NCBI GenBank assembly: GCA_024516155.1
Contig: JAJJXM010000014.1
Location: 1-64,000 of the forward strand
Source: Pyronema omphalodes
Lineage: Eukaryota > Ascomycota > Pezizomycetes > Pezizales > Pyronemataceae
Length of the DNA: 64,000 bases
Reading direction: 5' to 3'
The translations under genes and the position numbers were made by a program. The notes under the pieces were generated by a model, which worked only from the letters and a program-made list of their open reading frames with translations, did no database searches and was not told the origin of the DNA. Shown here piece after piece: positions 10,237 through 19,638 of the stretch (the stretch's first letter is position 1; every line of letters starts with the position of its first letter).

Positions 10237-12147
10237 ATGCCTACCCGATCCACCGTTGTGGAGAAACAACCTCTCCCCCCCGATAAAGAACCCCCTCGGG
10301 CGCCCGAAAAAAATCCACGCGCTAACGCAGAGCCGCACGAGTCCGACGCGTCCGACGTTGAGATGCACGTAGACACGTGCTCTGACGTCAGCGAGGATTC
10401 CAGCGACGACGACGCGTCTCCCCGAGACAGCTCCCCAACGCCAACTTCTCGCAACACCACCAACGCCCCACCCAAAACACCCCACAACAAAAAACCCCTC
10501 CCTGCAAACTCCGACACCCCCGATCAACTGAGCAACAATGACCCCAAATACTCCATCCAACAAACCACCGGAAGACAGAAAAAACGCCCCGCCGCCTCCA
10601 CTGCCCATACTATCACCCACATCGCCGAAGACTCCACCCCCGTTTCTGCACACGTCAAACGACTCCAACCCGACATCGCTCCGATTAACGCCACACCTCA
10701 CAGCAACGCCGCCCTCGCTCAATCCATCGAAGTCCTCCACCACAATCTTGCTACCACCGCGGACATGTTTCGTAACGCCGACCAGACAACGAACGACAGA
10801 ATCAACAAAGCGTTCAAGACAATCAACAAGAACCAGTCCCTCCTCCAATCCATCTACGATGCCGTCCAACTCCTCGCCCCGTCCCTCCTCCCGAAAGGAA
10901 CAGCTACCGCCGTGTCCCCCACCCCCGTCTCCGCATCCCCCACCCCCCTCGAGACCACCAGCCCCGATACCCAGCCCGTTAACGCCCCTCTCGATTTACC
11001 CTCCAAACATGCCCCCCGCCTCAGCGAAGCCGAGTACTGGAAGCAGAGGTGCTTGAACGCCGAAGCTGAACTCCGGAAGAACGAGCTCCCTCCTCCCCCT
11101 CACCTACCCCCTCCCCCACCCCAGGCGAACGAACCGTGGCAAGGACCAATACCCTCGTCCGTCAAGCTGTTCAAAGAGAAAGCCGCTGCCCCATCAACGA
11201 CCCCCCCTAAGACCACCAAACCCAACCCCCAACGCAAGAACTCCCCCCGCGTCCAAGACATTGTGATCCCCTGCCCTGACCCCCGTGCCCTGCCCGATAG
11301 CTCTAAGATCGCCATTGGATTAGCTGTCAACGAAGCCCTACACAAGGCGAAGGTGGAAGGAAACATCATGACGGTTAGGAAAAATATCAAAGGAAGCCTC
11401 ATGCTTACCCCCTCCCCGAACACATCCATTACCGATCTCACCCCCCACCTCTCTGTTATCCACGCCGCTGCCTGCACAGTCCACCCGAACCTCTTGCCCC
11501 CCCGACTTAACGAAAAATGGTATAAGCTGGCAGTCCACGGAATCCCCACGGACTACTACGAGGACACCGCCGAGGGTATGCAAAAATTGCAGCAAGAAAT
11601 CGAGACGAACCACAAAGTACGCCTGACACAACCCCCAAGGTACATCTCTCACCCGGACAAGCGTGTTGGTAAGACCGCCTCCAGTGTGATGATCGCACTG
11701 AAGTCCAGCGAGGAATACAACCTCCTCAAGAGAACAAAGGTGACAGTATTATTCGAACAACGCAAGGTGACAGAATTCTTCACCGCCCGTTCCATTGACC
11801 AATGCCGCAGGTGCCAGAAATTTGGACATCATCATGCAATCTGCCCAGCTGACAATGGCCCCGCTTGCGCGATATGCGCCGCCCCTCACCCCACCGAATA
11901 TCACCAATGCGGCCAGTGTCCCACAATCCAGGGCCGCAAATGTCAACACACCCTCTACAAGTGTGCCAATTGTGTCGCCGCTGGCCTCACAGACGTCCAC
12001 CACGCCGCATACAGCACCCGCTGCCCCGTCAAAGTGAACGTCGTCAGGGAAGCCTGGCAGAAGACTCGCCCGGAGACAACACCCCTAGACGCCATCCCCT
12101 CCGAAATAAACCCCATCGCCGACACCACCATGACCGCTGATGAATAG
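10237..12147 (+). CDS. A2 ORF1: gag-like RNA-binding protein with zinc knuckle (636 aa)
   Basis: ATG 10237 opens an uninterrupted 636-codon frame. Residues 1-110 are acidic and Ser/Pro-rich (DSSDDDASPRDSSPTP). A segment around 165-225 (NATPHSNAALAQSI, then AFKTINKNQSLLQSIYDAVQ) looks helical, and Pro-rich linkers follow. From about residue 345 a globular part includes WYKLAVHGIP (W428), a block probably equivalent to the RRM-like domain of LINE ORF1s. A CX2CX4HX4C knuckle occupies residues 523-536, with two more Cys/His clusters (CAICAAPHPTEYH, CQHTLYKCANC) behind it. It would bind element RNA and form RNPs in the cytoplasm and nucleus. The last 8 nt overlap ORF2 (ATGAATAG), which suggests coupled reinitiation. 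The A3 copy is also intact at 636 aa, so the start and length are well supported. Confidence 0.95.
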   Translation: MPTRSTVVEKQPLPPDKEPPRAPEKNPRANAEPHESDASDVEMHVDTCSDVSEDSSDDDASPRDSSPTPTSRNTTNAPPKTPHNKKPLPANSDTPDQLSNNDPKYSIQQTTGRQKKRPAASTAHTITHIAEDSTPVSAHVKRLQPDIAPINATPHSNAALAQSIEVLHHNLATTADMFRNADQTTNDRINKAFKTINKNQSLLQSIYDAVQLLAPSLLPKGTATAVSPTPVSASPTPLETTSPDTQPVNAPLDLPSKHAPRLSEAEYWKQRCLNAEAELRKNELPPPPHLPPPPPQANEPWQGPIPSSVKLFKEKAAAPSTTPPKTTKPNPQRKNSPRVQDIVIPCPDPRALPDSSKIAIGLAVNEALHKAKVEGNIMTVRKNIKGSLMLTPSPNTSITDLTPHLSVIHAAACTVHPNLLPPRLNEKWYKLAVHGIPTDYYEDTAEGMQKLQQEIETNHKVRLTQPPRYISHPDKRVGKTASSVMIALKSSEEYNLLKRTKVTVLFEQRKVTEFFTARSIDQCRRCQKFGHHHAICPADNGPACAICAAPHPTEYHQCGQCPTIQGRKCQHTLYKCANCVAAGLTDVHHAAYSTRCPVKVNVVREAWQKTRPETTPLDAIPSEINPIADTTMTADE

Positions 12148-15100
12148 ATACGACTCATCAGCGGCGACCCTTCGTATCGTGTCACATAACACGAATCGCA
12201 GCGCCACCGCACTAACAACACTGCTGAACTCAGCAGGATCCAAAATAGACATATTGCTGGTACAAGAGATTAACGTTAAAGATCCCCGGTACGCAATCAC
12301 ACATCCAGATTTCCTTTTGTTACTTCCCCCCCGCAGCCACCACAAAGTCAATCGCACTGCTGCATATATCTCTCGCCTCAACCCACATGTTCGAGTCACA
12401 CCAAGACCGGACGTCAGCGGAGATCCTGACCTCCAGGTACTCGAGGTTAGCACCACACTCATTCCCTCCTTTTACCTCTTAAATATCTATAATGAAAAAG
12501 ACCCCCAAACAAAATTATATACCGTCCCCCGCTCCCTTACCCCCCTCACTCTCCCCCACCGCTGCGTGATCACAGGGGACCTCAATGCCCATCACCCTCT
12601 GTGGAACTCCCACGCACGCAGACCAGCGAGAGCAGACGTGCTGGTGGAACTGATGGAAGACCATCACTGGCAACTGGTAAACGTCCCGGACGTTCCTACT
12701 TACCACTATCGAGACGGATCGGGCTCTTCGGTCCTCGACCTGACTCTGGCAGCCCCGGCGATGGCAAGGGAAATTTCTTCTTGGGCCATTGACGACGGCA
12801 TTGCCAGGGGATCGGACCACGAGGTGATCCGTTTCCAAATCAACTCCTTACACCCAGACCACCACAACACCGCAGGCGACACCACCCGACTAAACTGGCG
12901 CAAGACGGACTGGGAGACCTTCACCGAAGAATTGCAACGCCTCACCGAAGCTTCCTACCCCCGGTGGTCCCACCTCCGAGCCAACCCCTCCGCCGAGAAC
13001 CTCCACGAATGGGCTGCCCTCCTTCGCGACTCTATCCAAACCGCCGCCGCGATATCAACACCTACCCTCACCCCAACCCCGCGGTCGAAGAGATGGTGGA
13101 CGGAGGAGGTACGCCTGACACGTAAAGACATGACCCGGGCCAGGAGGAGATGGAAACAGACCCGCCTTCCCCAACACCTCGCCGAATACAAACAGTCTCG
13201 AAACGCCCACTACAGGAAAGTCCGACATGCAAAGGACTCCATGTGGAAGGAATACTTAGCCGCGGTGGAAGGACCAGACATATGGGCGGCCTTCCGATAT
13301 ACAAACCCGCGCCGCGCTCAATTGACACCACCGATCAAGACACAGGTAGGAGGAATGGAGAAGATATGCGTCGACTTCGACAGTAAGGTAGAGGCCTTTC
13401 AAGCGTTATTCCCTCCCCCCCCAGCTGCCCCCCCCACACGCACCTCACGACCCAACCCCCAACTCCCCTGGAAAACATTCACCCCCGAAGAAATTCGTAC
13501 CGCTATCACAACATCCTCCCCCAAGAAAGCCCCCGGCCCGGACTCCATCACGTTCGCGTGCCTTAGGAAGGCGTACGATGCAGTCCCCAAAGTTTTCAAC
13601 GCCCTGTACTCAACCTTAGGAACGAAAGGATATCATCCGCGGAGCTGGCGAGAGGCCACGACGGTGGTGATACCTAAACCAAACAAACCGGACTATAGCG
13701 CCATAAAGGCATACCGCCCGATCGCCCTACTCAACTGCTTGGGCAAGGTGCTAGAAAAACTCATGGCGACCCGGCTCAGCCTTATGGCGGAGTCGCACGA
13801 AATCCTGCATAAGGACCAGATTGGCGGGCGCCCAAAACGCTCGGCAATTGACGCCGCGATGGCACTGACGCATGAGGTAGAAGTTAACGCGGGAAATCGC
13901 TTCGTGACGTCTGCCCTATTTTTAGATGTACGAGGAGCTTTCGATAACGTCTCCTCCGCCAGATTACTGGCAACTATGCACTCACTCGGCTGCCCACAGG
14001 CGGTAATATCGTGGTGTTCCTCATTCTTAAGTGACCGCACAACCGCACTATCATTTGACGGCAGAACAGATTCACAGCGACCAATTCAAACCGGCATTCC
14101 CCAGGGATCCCCCGCGTCGCCAATACTCTTCCTCATATACCTTCGCCCCCTCTTTGACGCCCTATAATCCGAACACCCGACCCTGTGGACCCCTAGCTAT
14201 ATAGACGACGTTGCCTTGGTGGCCCATGGACGAACGAGAGAACAAAATGCGCGCGCCCTGGAAGCAGCCGCTTGCACCGCATTCAACTGGGCGCAGACGA
14301 ACGCGGTAGCATTCGACGATTCCAAATCGGAGATGCTGCACTTCCATAAGTCGCGAATCGATGAACACAGCGAAGCAACAAACGTGCGCTTACCTAACGG
14401 CACCATAGTCACCCCTGGGACTCAAGGAGGCAGCAAGGACGTGGTCCGGTGGATTGGCATACATTTTGATCGCAAACTTTCCTTTTCCCAACATGTAAAA
14501 ATAAGACTGACGGCCGCCGCTAGGTCCCTCAACGCCCTCCGAAGTTTGGTACGTCACGAAACAGGTCTGTCCCCCTCAGCGACCCGTACACTTTATCAAG
14601 CGTGTGTAACCTCTAGGTCGGATTTTGGCTCTGAGATCTGGTGGAATGGACAAAAAGGACTGGCCAGCACACTACAACTGCAACAAAACTCCGCCCTACG
14701 CCGCATACTAAACGCATTCACATCGACCCCCATAGTGGCCCTACACAACGAAGCCGCCATACCCCCCGTCGCAGTTCGCCTTCAACGCCGCAGCCGCAAA
14801 TACGTTCTCCGCCTCCTCTCCCTCCCCCCTTCCCACCCCGTAGTTAGACGCTGCCCTCCCTCCTTCCCCGTGCCCAACCACTTCCCCACCTCCATATGTG
14901 ACCCGTCCGAATATGACTACCCCTGGAACACCACCCAGAAAGCCCCCTCGCGCCTCGTTCGCATGCTCCGCTCCGTCGGTCAGTGGATATTACCAGACGA
15001 CGTAATCGAGGACACGGCGCACCCAAATCCCACCCCGTGGATAAGCTCACCCCTACGAATAAAGATATCCTCCCTCCCCAAACCCGAAGCCGCCGTCGAA

Positions 15101-16141
15101 CACCTCTCGCTGATCCGCGACCTGAGTGACGACAAAACCAACATTATCGCCTATACAGACGGCTCCCAACTCGAAGGAAAAACAGGCGCCGGATACTGCA
15201 TCACCTCAGGTTTCCCCCGTCAAGTCAACGAATCCATCCCCATGGGCACGACCACGGAAGTGTTCGACGCCGAGCTACGAGCAATTCACGCCTGCCTCGA
15301 GACGTGCCACAAAATCATCTCCCACAACCACCTCCGACGCCGCCGGATACACGTCTTTACAGACAACCAGGCGGCCATCCTCCGCGCCTCCTGTACAACA
15401 TATGGTCCGGGCCAAGAGCTCGCCCGCGCTATACACGACATCGCCTCCTCCCTCCGTTCCAAAGACACATCCGTCACCTTACATTGGGTCCCAGGACATA
15501 CCGATATACCCGGGAATGACCAAGCCGACCTCCTCGCCAAAACTGCAACCACCCTAACTCCCCCCTCTTCGCTACCGGTCTCCCTGTCCTGGATACGTCG
15601 ACAGATTCACGATCAATACATCCAAGACTGGACGACCTGGTACTCCTCCGCGCCGAAACTTAAAACATACGACGCCCCACACCGTCGACGCCTCGACCAT
15701 GCCTACACGGCCCTACTACGCAAACTATCAACCGCAATCTTGGGATTGCGAACCGGACACGGTTATTTTTTGGACTGCCTTGCTCATCCCCCCACCGCCC
15801 AATACCCCTCCCGCTTGTGCTCATGCCCCCTTCACCCTCCGCAATCCCCCAAACATCTCATTCTCTCGTGCCCCTACTTCACTTCCCAACGGACCGAACT
15901 GCGACGTACACTGAAAATCCCACGACGACGACATCTCACACTACCGACAATCTTACATACCACCGCCGGAACCAAAGCACTGTCCGCTATGATCTCAGAG
16001 ACCAAGATAGCGACTGCGGAGTGGGCTCACGCAAGGTTAAGTAAACTCCCCGCTGAGGAGGACACATCTGCTACGCTGACAACAGACTGGGGGACGCTGC
16101 TGGACCTGACGGACGAGCACGCGGTTACCTCTAATAATTAA
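12140..16141 (+). pseudogene. A2 ORF2: endonuclease, RT, RNase H polyprotein with one nonsense codon
   Basis: This is a single frame of 1334 codons interrupted only by TAA at 14165-14167 (codon 676). A3 has CAA (Gln) there and A1 reads Gln too. The N-terminus is an EEP endonuclease with E43, GDLNAHH (D147, N149) and SDH (H227). The RT follows: APGPD from residue 464, LDVRGAFDN with D596, GIPQGSPASPILFL, and YIDD at 687-690. RNase H comes next: YTDGS with D1007, DAE with E1045, TDNQ with D1075, and GNDQAD with D1130. All four acidic residues are present. A C-terminal C-S-C-x2-H-x6-H-x4-C motif (residues 1227-1244) is typical of Tad-like and related LINEs. The nonsense codon lies just upstream of YIDD, so the copy cannot make active RT without readthrough. 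A C-to-T change explains it. Confidence 0.94.
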
Positions 16142-16610
16142 AAAAAAAAAAAAAAAAAAATAATAATAAAAAGAAGTAGGAGGAGGACGGAGGGAGGGAG
16201 AAGCGGGAGGCGAGAGCGGAGAGAGAGACGAGGGAGAGGGGAGGGGGAGGAAGCGGACGATGACGAGGAGAGAGTGGAGACGGGAGACTGGGAGAGGGGA
16301 GGCGTGGTTGTTGTGGAGAATGGAGTCTTGTGTTTTTTCTTTTTGAAACGGGAGTGAAAGTGAGGCGAGGAGTCGAGGGAGAGGAGAGACGCGGTGGAGA
16401 CGGACGGGAGGAGCACGAATGAGGCGAGTACGAGATGGTGACGCGGAGAGAAGTGGACGGAGTGGGACGATGGATGGCCGGCGAGCCGAGAGGGAGGAGC
16501 ATGGTGAAGGGCGAGGGGAGGGACGTAGAGTAGGGTAGTGGCACAGGGGAGAGAGGTGCGATGGGGGGGCGTTGACCCGGGGGAGTTATATCTTCTTTTC
16601 TTTTCTTTTT
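16141..16610 (+). repeat. Internal poly(A) run and GA-rich 3' UTR segment of A2
   Basis: Twenty consecutive A begin at the last base of the ORF2 stop codon, followed by TAA repeats and about 380 nt of strongly purine-rich sequence (GGAG, GAGA), then a T-rich tract (16590-16630). No gene is apparent. The internal poly(A) lies 775 nt upstream of the real 3' end, and A3 carries the equivalent run at 49373-49393. Confidence 0.85.
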
Positions 16611-16631
16611 GCTTGTTTGTTTTTGCTTTGT

Positions 16632-16935
16632 GGAGGAAATAAAGGTGGAAAAACGGTTAAAAAAGGGAGGGGAAGGGTGGAGGAAATGGGGGAACGACCC
16701 GGCGAGGTGGCCTCCGAGCGTACAGGGCTCCTGGAACAGACGACGCTTGACGAACAAAAGCACAACGAGACTTGGGGGTCTACAACCCCACACCCTAACG
16801 ACAAGCTCTGGGGCATACCCAGTGAGAGCCTGGCCTGACACCCGGGTTTCTTAATTTTGTATTTACTGTGGATTCCGCCATAACCTTACGGTTGGATGCG
16901 TGTATGAGTTAATAAATAAACAAATAAATAAATAA
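16632..16935 (+). other. A-type 3' core, terminal hairpin and tail
   Basis: The core starts GGAGGAAATAAAGGTGG and runs through CGGCGAGGTGGCCTC to CTGGAACA. It is recognisably shared with C, E, B and F ends. The terminal hairpin at 16876-16900 has outer stem CGC/GCG, left internal loop CAT, inner stem AACC/GGTT with loop TTAC, and right internal loop GGAT. A TAAA-type tail covers 16908-16935. By analogy to stringent LINEs this is the likely RT recognition element. Confidence 0.75.
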
Positions 16936-19638
16936 GAGGTGGGTTCGGTGTTCTGGTCGCTTCCCCTTCGCTTTCTCTTGCCAGGAGGGTTGCGAACAGC
17001 GTCCAGGACATCCTGAATGTCATGTTGGACGACGGACAGTTGCATAGTCATCTCTTCCATCGCTGAGGAAGAGGCCGTGAGGTTCGGTGAGGGGGGCGCC
17101 GAAATGACTTGTTGCTGTTCGTCGATTTTCCTCGTCAGGGCGTCCACAGCAGCCTTGAGAGCTGCTGTTTCTGCCTGTGTAGAGTCGTAGGCTGCGCGCA
17201 GCTTCGTGTTTTCGCCCATCAGAATGTTGAATTTCGTCATCATGACGTCGAATCTGAGGCGCATCTCATCGCTGTTGTTGCGTATGGTGTCATCGAGGGT
17301 ATTGAAGCGACGCTGTGTGTCCTGGTGGATCTGTTGTATCCCCAGGAAGCTGGCTCCAGTGAGTCCGGCTTCGTTGTCTATAAACAGTTGATCTAGGGTG
17401 ACATAGTTGTCGTCAACTGCGACTGCCTTATTAATTGCAGATACCATCATGCGACGGTAGTCACTAAACCGGCTGTGTTCAGTTGTCGCCTGTTGCTGCG
17501 GTGTTGAAGCCGAAGGAACTGGTGATCGTGCCAAGACCACGCTCTGGAAGGGCTTTCCAGCGAAGTTTCCATCAACTTCATCAACTTTTCCATCTCTTCC
17601 ATCCAGAGTAGGAGTAGATCCATCATGAGGAAGGTCGGCTAGAACATTGTACGCGTTTTCGGACCGTTTCGATCGTCGGGCGTTGTTCTGTCGTTGTTTT
17701 GGCGACATTTCGTGAGGTGGGGTAAGCCAAAACTCGTGAAAACTCTGATTTTGCGACAAAAGTCAACAAAAACAACGTAGAATTCCCTGAAAATTCAGAG
17801 AATAACGTAACAGAGTGCTGCGAATCCGAATCCGATGAGAAAACCGGGGGTTTCGGTGCTCGTTGTTGAGAATGCAGGGGGGGGGTCGCCGTTGCCGTGT
17901 GGTGTTAGGTATCGAGGGTGCGAGAAGACTGAGGAAGAAGGAAGGAGAAGGGGAGAGAGGGGAGGAGAAGAGGGGCAGGGCGGGCCCGGGTGTCTCAAAG
18001 GGCAAAGAGTCAGGAGACACCGGCGGAGGAGTTGAGAGAGGGGAGGAGAGTGGGGGCGTAGGTGGCCCGGCGGCGGTTTAACTTTGCTTTGGTTTTGTTT
18101 TTGCTTTGAGGGGGAAATAAAGGCGGAAAAATGGTTAAAAATGGGAGGGGAAGGGTGGAGGAAATGGGGGAACGACCCGGCGAGGTGGCCTCCGAGCGTA
18201 CAGGGCTCCTGGAACAGACGACGCTTGGCGAACAAAAGCACAACGAGACTTGGGGGTCTACAACCCCACACCCTAACGACAAGCTCTGGGGCATACCCAG
18301 TGAGAGCCTGGCCTGACACCCGGGTTTCTTAATTTTGTATTTACTGTAGATTCCGCCATGACCATACGGTTGGATGCGTGTATGAGTTAATAAATAAAAA
18401 ATAAATAAATGTGACCAAACGCATCGACAAACTACACCGAACCAACACCCAGCCCCGAACCGACCACCTCGCCGACAACCCCCCGACCGCCCCCGACACC
18501 GCACCCGCCACCACGCCCATCGCCAACGACGTACACCATTGGATGGCGAGATGCCACCTGCTCGAAGGAATCTTGCGCAACAACAACATCGCCATCCCCC
18601 CCGACGCACCCCGGACTGCAACCCGCCCACCCAACGCACCCTCGGCGCCGTGGGCAGACCCCTCCAAGACCACAACTCTCCTCAAAGCCAACCTCTCCAC
18701 CAACCCCACACCCGCCACTACTCGCCCCGTCGTCAAACGACAGCCCCGAACCCGCCCCCAGGCAATCATCCTACCCTGCCCCAACCCCAGTGTCCTCCCG
18801 ATCCACACGAGAGTAGAAGTGGGCTTCGCAGTGAACAAAGCACTGCTAGAGGCCAAAGCCCCCTCTCACATGGGAGTCACTACGGTCCGCAAAAACCAAG
18901 CGGGAAATATCATCTTGACACTGAACCCTGCTACCACCACCGAAGAGCTAACCGCACACTTAGAAACAATTCAACGCGCTGCCCAAACGGTACACCCCTC
19001 CCTCGACAACCCCCACATCAACGAACGATGGTATAAACTCGCCGTCCACGGCATCCCCACAGACATCTACCCCGACACTGAGGAAGGAATGCGCCTCCTC
19101 CGAGAAGAAATCGAACGGAGCAACAACCCGGTCACCCTGGCCCAGAACCCGCGGTACATGACAACGGCAGAAAAACGTGCTGGCAAGACGGCCTCCAGTG
19201 TGGTAATTGCGGTGCGCACGCCCGACGAGTTGGCCCTCCTCAAACACCGTAAGGTACTGGTCCTCTTCGAAGCACGAAGGGTCACCGAATACTTCACCGC
19301 GAGGACAACCGATCAATGCCGACGGTGCCAACTCTACGGCCACCACCACGCAACCTGCACTGGACCCCCCGGACCGATCTGCGCCCTCTGTGGAAAAGAC
19401 CACCCCACGGAGAACCACAACTGTACCGAATGCCCAACGAGAAACGGTAAGCCGTGCTCACACACCAAATACGAATGCAGGAACTGCGTCGAGGCTGGCA
19501 TCCCCGAACATGACCATCCCGCCTTTCACAAACAATGCCCGACTCGCCTCCACATCTACAAGGAAGCCAGAGAGGCAACCCAACCCGCCGCCTCTACCTC
19601 ACCCAACCCTACAGACAAAGACACCGACATGATCCAAC

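Larger units (their letters stand above)
9931..16935 (+). mobile_element. LINE copy A2 (family A), full length and nearly intact
   Basis: This is the innermost and youngest layer of the E1-F1-B2-A2 nest. A 20-nt filler (9931-9950) precedes the A-type 5' terminus (ACACCCAGCAAAGAGCG). Then come the 5' UTR, ORF1 10237-12147, ORF2 12140-16141, a poly(A) run, a GA-rich 3' UTR, the conserved 3' core, the terminal hairpin and a TAAA-type tail. The element is 6985 bp without filler, with a clean 15-bp duplication. The only coding lesion I find is one nonsense codon in ORF2. It is the best reference copy of family A in the window. Confidence 0.95.
9234..17708 (-). pseudogene. B2 gag-like ORF, intact apart from the A2 insertion
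   Basis: ATG 17708 (MSPKQRQNN). Joining 17708-16951 to 9930-9234 gives 1455 nt, which is 484 codons plus stop. That is the same length as B5 and contains no internal stop. The disruption is therefore A2 alone, which cuts between the codons for NTEPTS and the following PTN. Domain picture as for B5: Gln-rich N-terminal region, heptad region, KRKRRG, AEVVKSGGINVQIVLG and a Gly/Glu/Arg tail. It was evidently coding when inserted, so B2 was young when A2 arrived. Confidence 0.9.
8901..17919 (-). mobile_element. Gag-only element B2, C-type tail, split by A2
   Basis: The 3' AAAC tail lies at 8901-8914 and the 5' end near 17904 (complement of CACCACACGGC), followed by about 14 nt of filler (17905-17919). 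It is inserted antisense in F1 and interrupted by A2 at 9931-16935. Without A2 it is about 2 kb, like B1 and B5. Confidence 0.92.
7607..18081 (+). pseudogene. F1 gag-like ORF (480 aa when B2 is removed)
   Basis: ATG 7607 (MPPKPRQLRAPRPKQ). Joining 7607-8900 to 17933-18081 gives 1443 nt, exactly 481 codons with no internal stop, so the frame was open before B2 landed. It is a diverged relative of the B ORF. It shares the Ala-rich heptad segment (AETAALKAAVDTL near residue 175), MEEMTMQLSHVQHDIQDVL (residue 211 on), the KRKRRG basic block, KTWAEVVKSGGINVQIVLG near residue 390, and the Gly/Glu/Lys-rich C-terminus. Residues 45-150 differ strongly from B. There is no zinc knuckle and no enzymatic domain. 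The function is unknown. An RNA-binding or RNP protein is an inference. Confidence 0.87.
7399..18410 (+). mobile_element. Gag-only element F1 (B-related) with an A-type 3' tail, split by B2
   Basis: After a 13-nt filler (7399-7411) the element starts ACACGGCAACGG plus a C-run. It has a 5' UTR to 7606 and a gag-like ORF to 8900. B2 and A2 follow as inserts, then the rest of the ORF (to 18081) and a 3' UTR whose terminal 250 bp match A2 rather than the C-type tail of the B copies. The hairpin is CCGC/GCG around GACC/GGTT near 18352-18376. The tail is (TAAA)n at 18378-18410. The element without inserts is about 2 kb. It has no RT. Confidence 0.88.

Noticed and set aside
16161..16610. GA-rich 3' UTR of A2 as a coding or RNA gene
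   Set aside because: It is low-complexity purine-rich DNA, present in each A copy, with only shadow frames.
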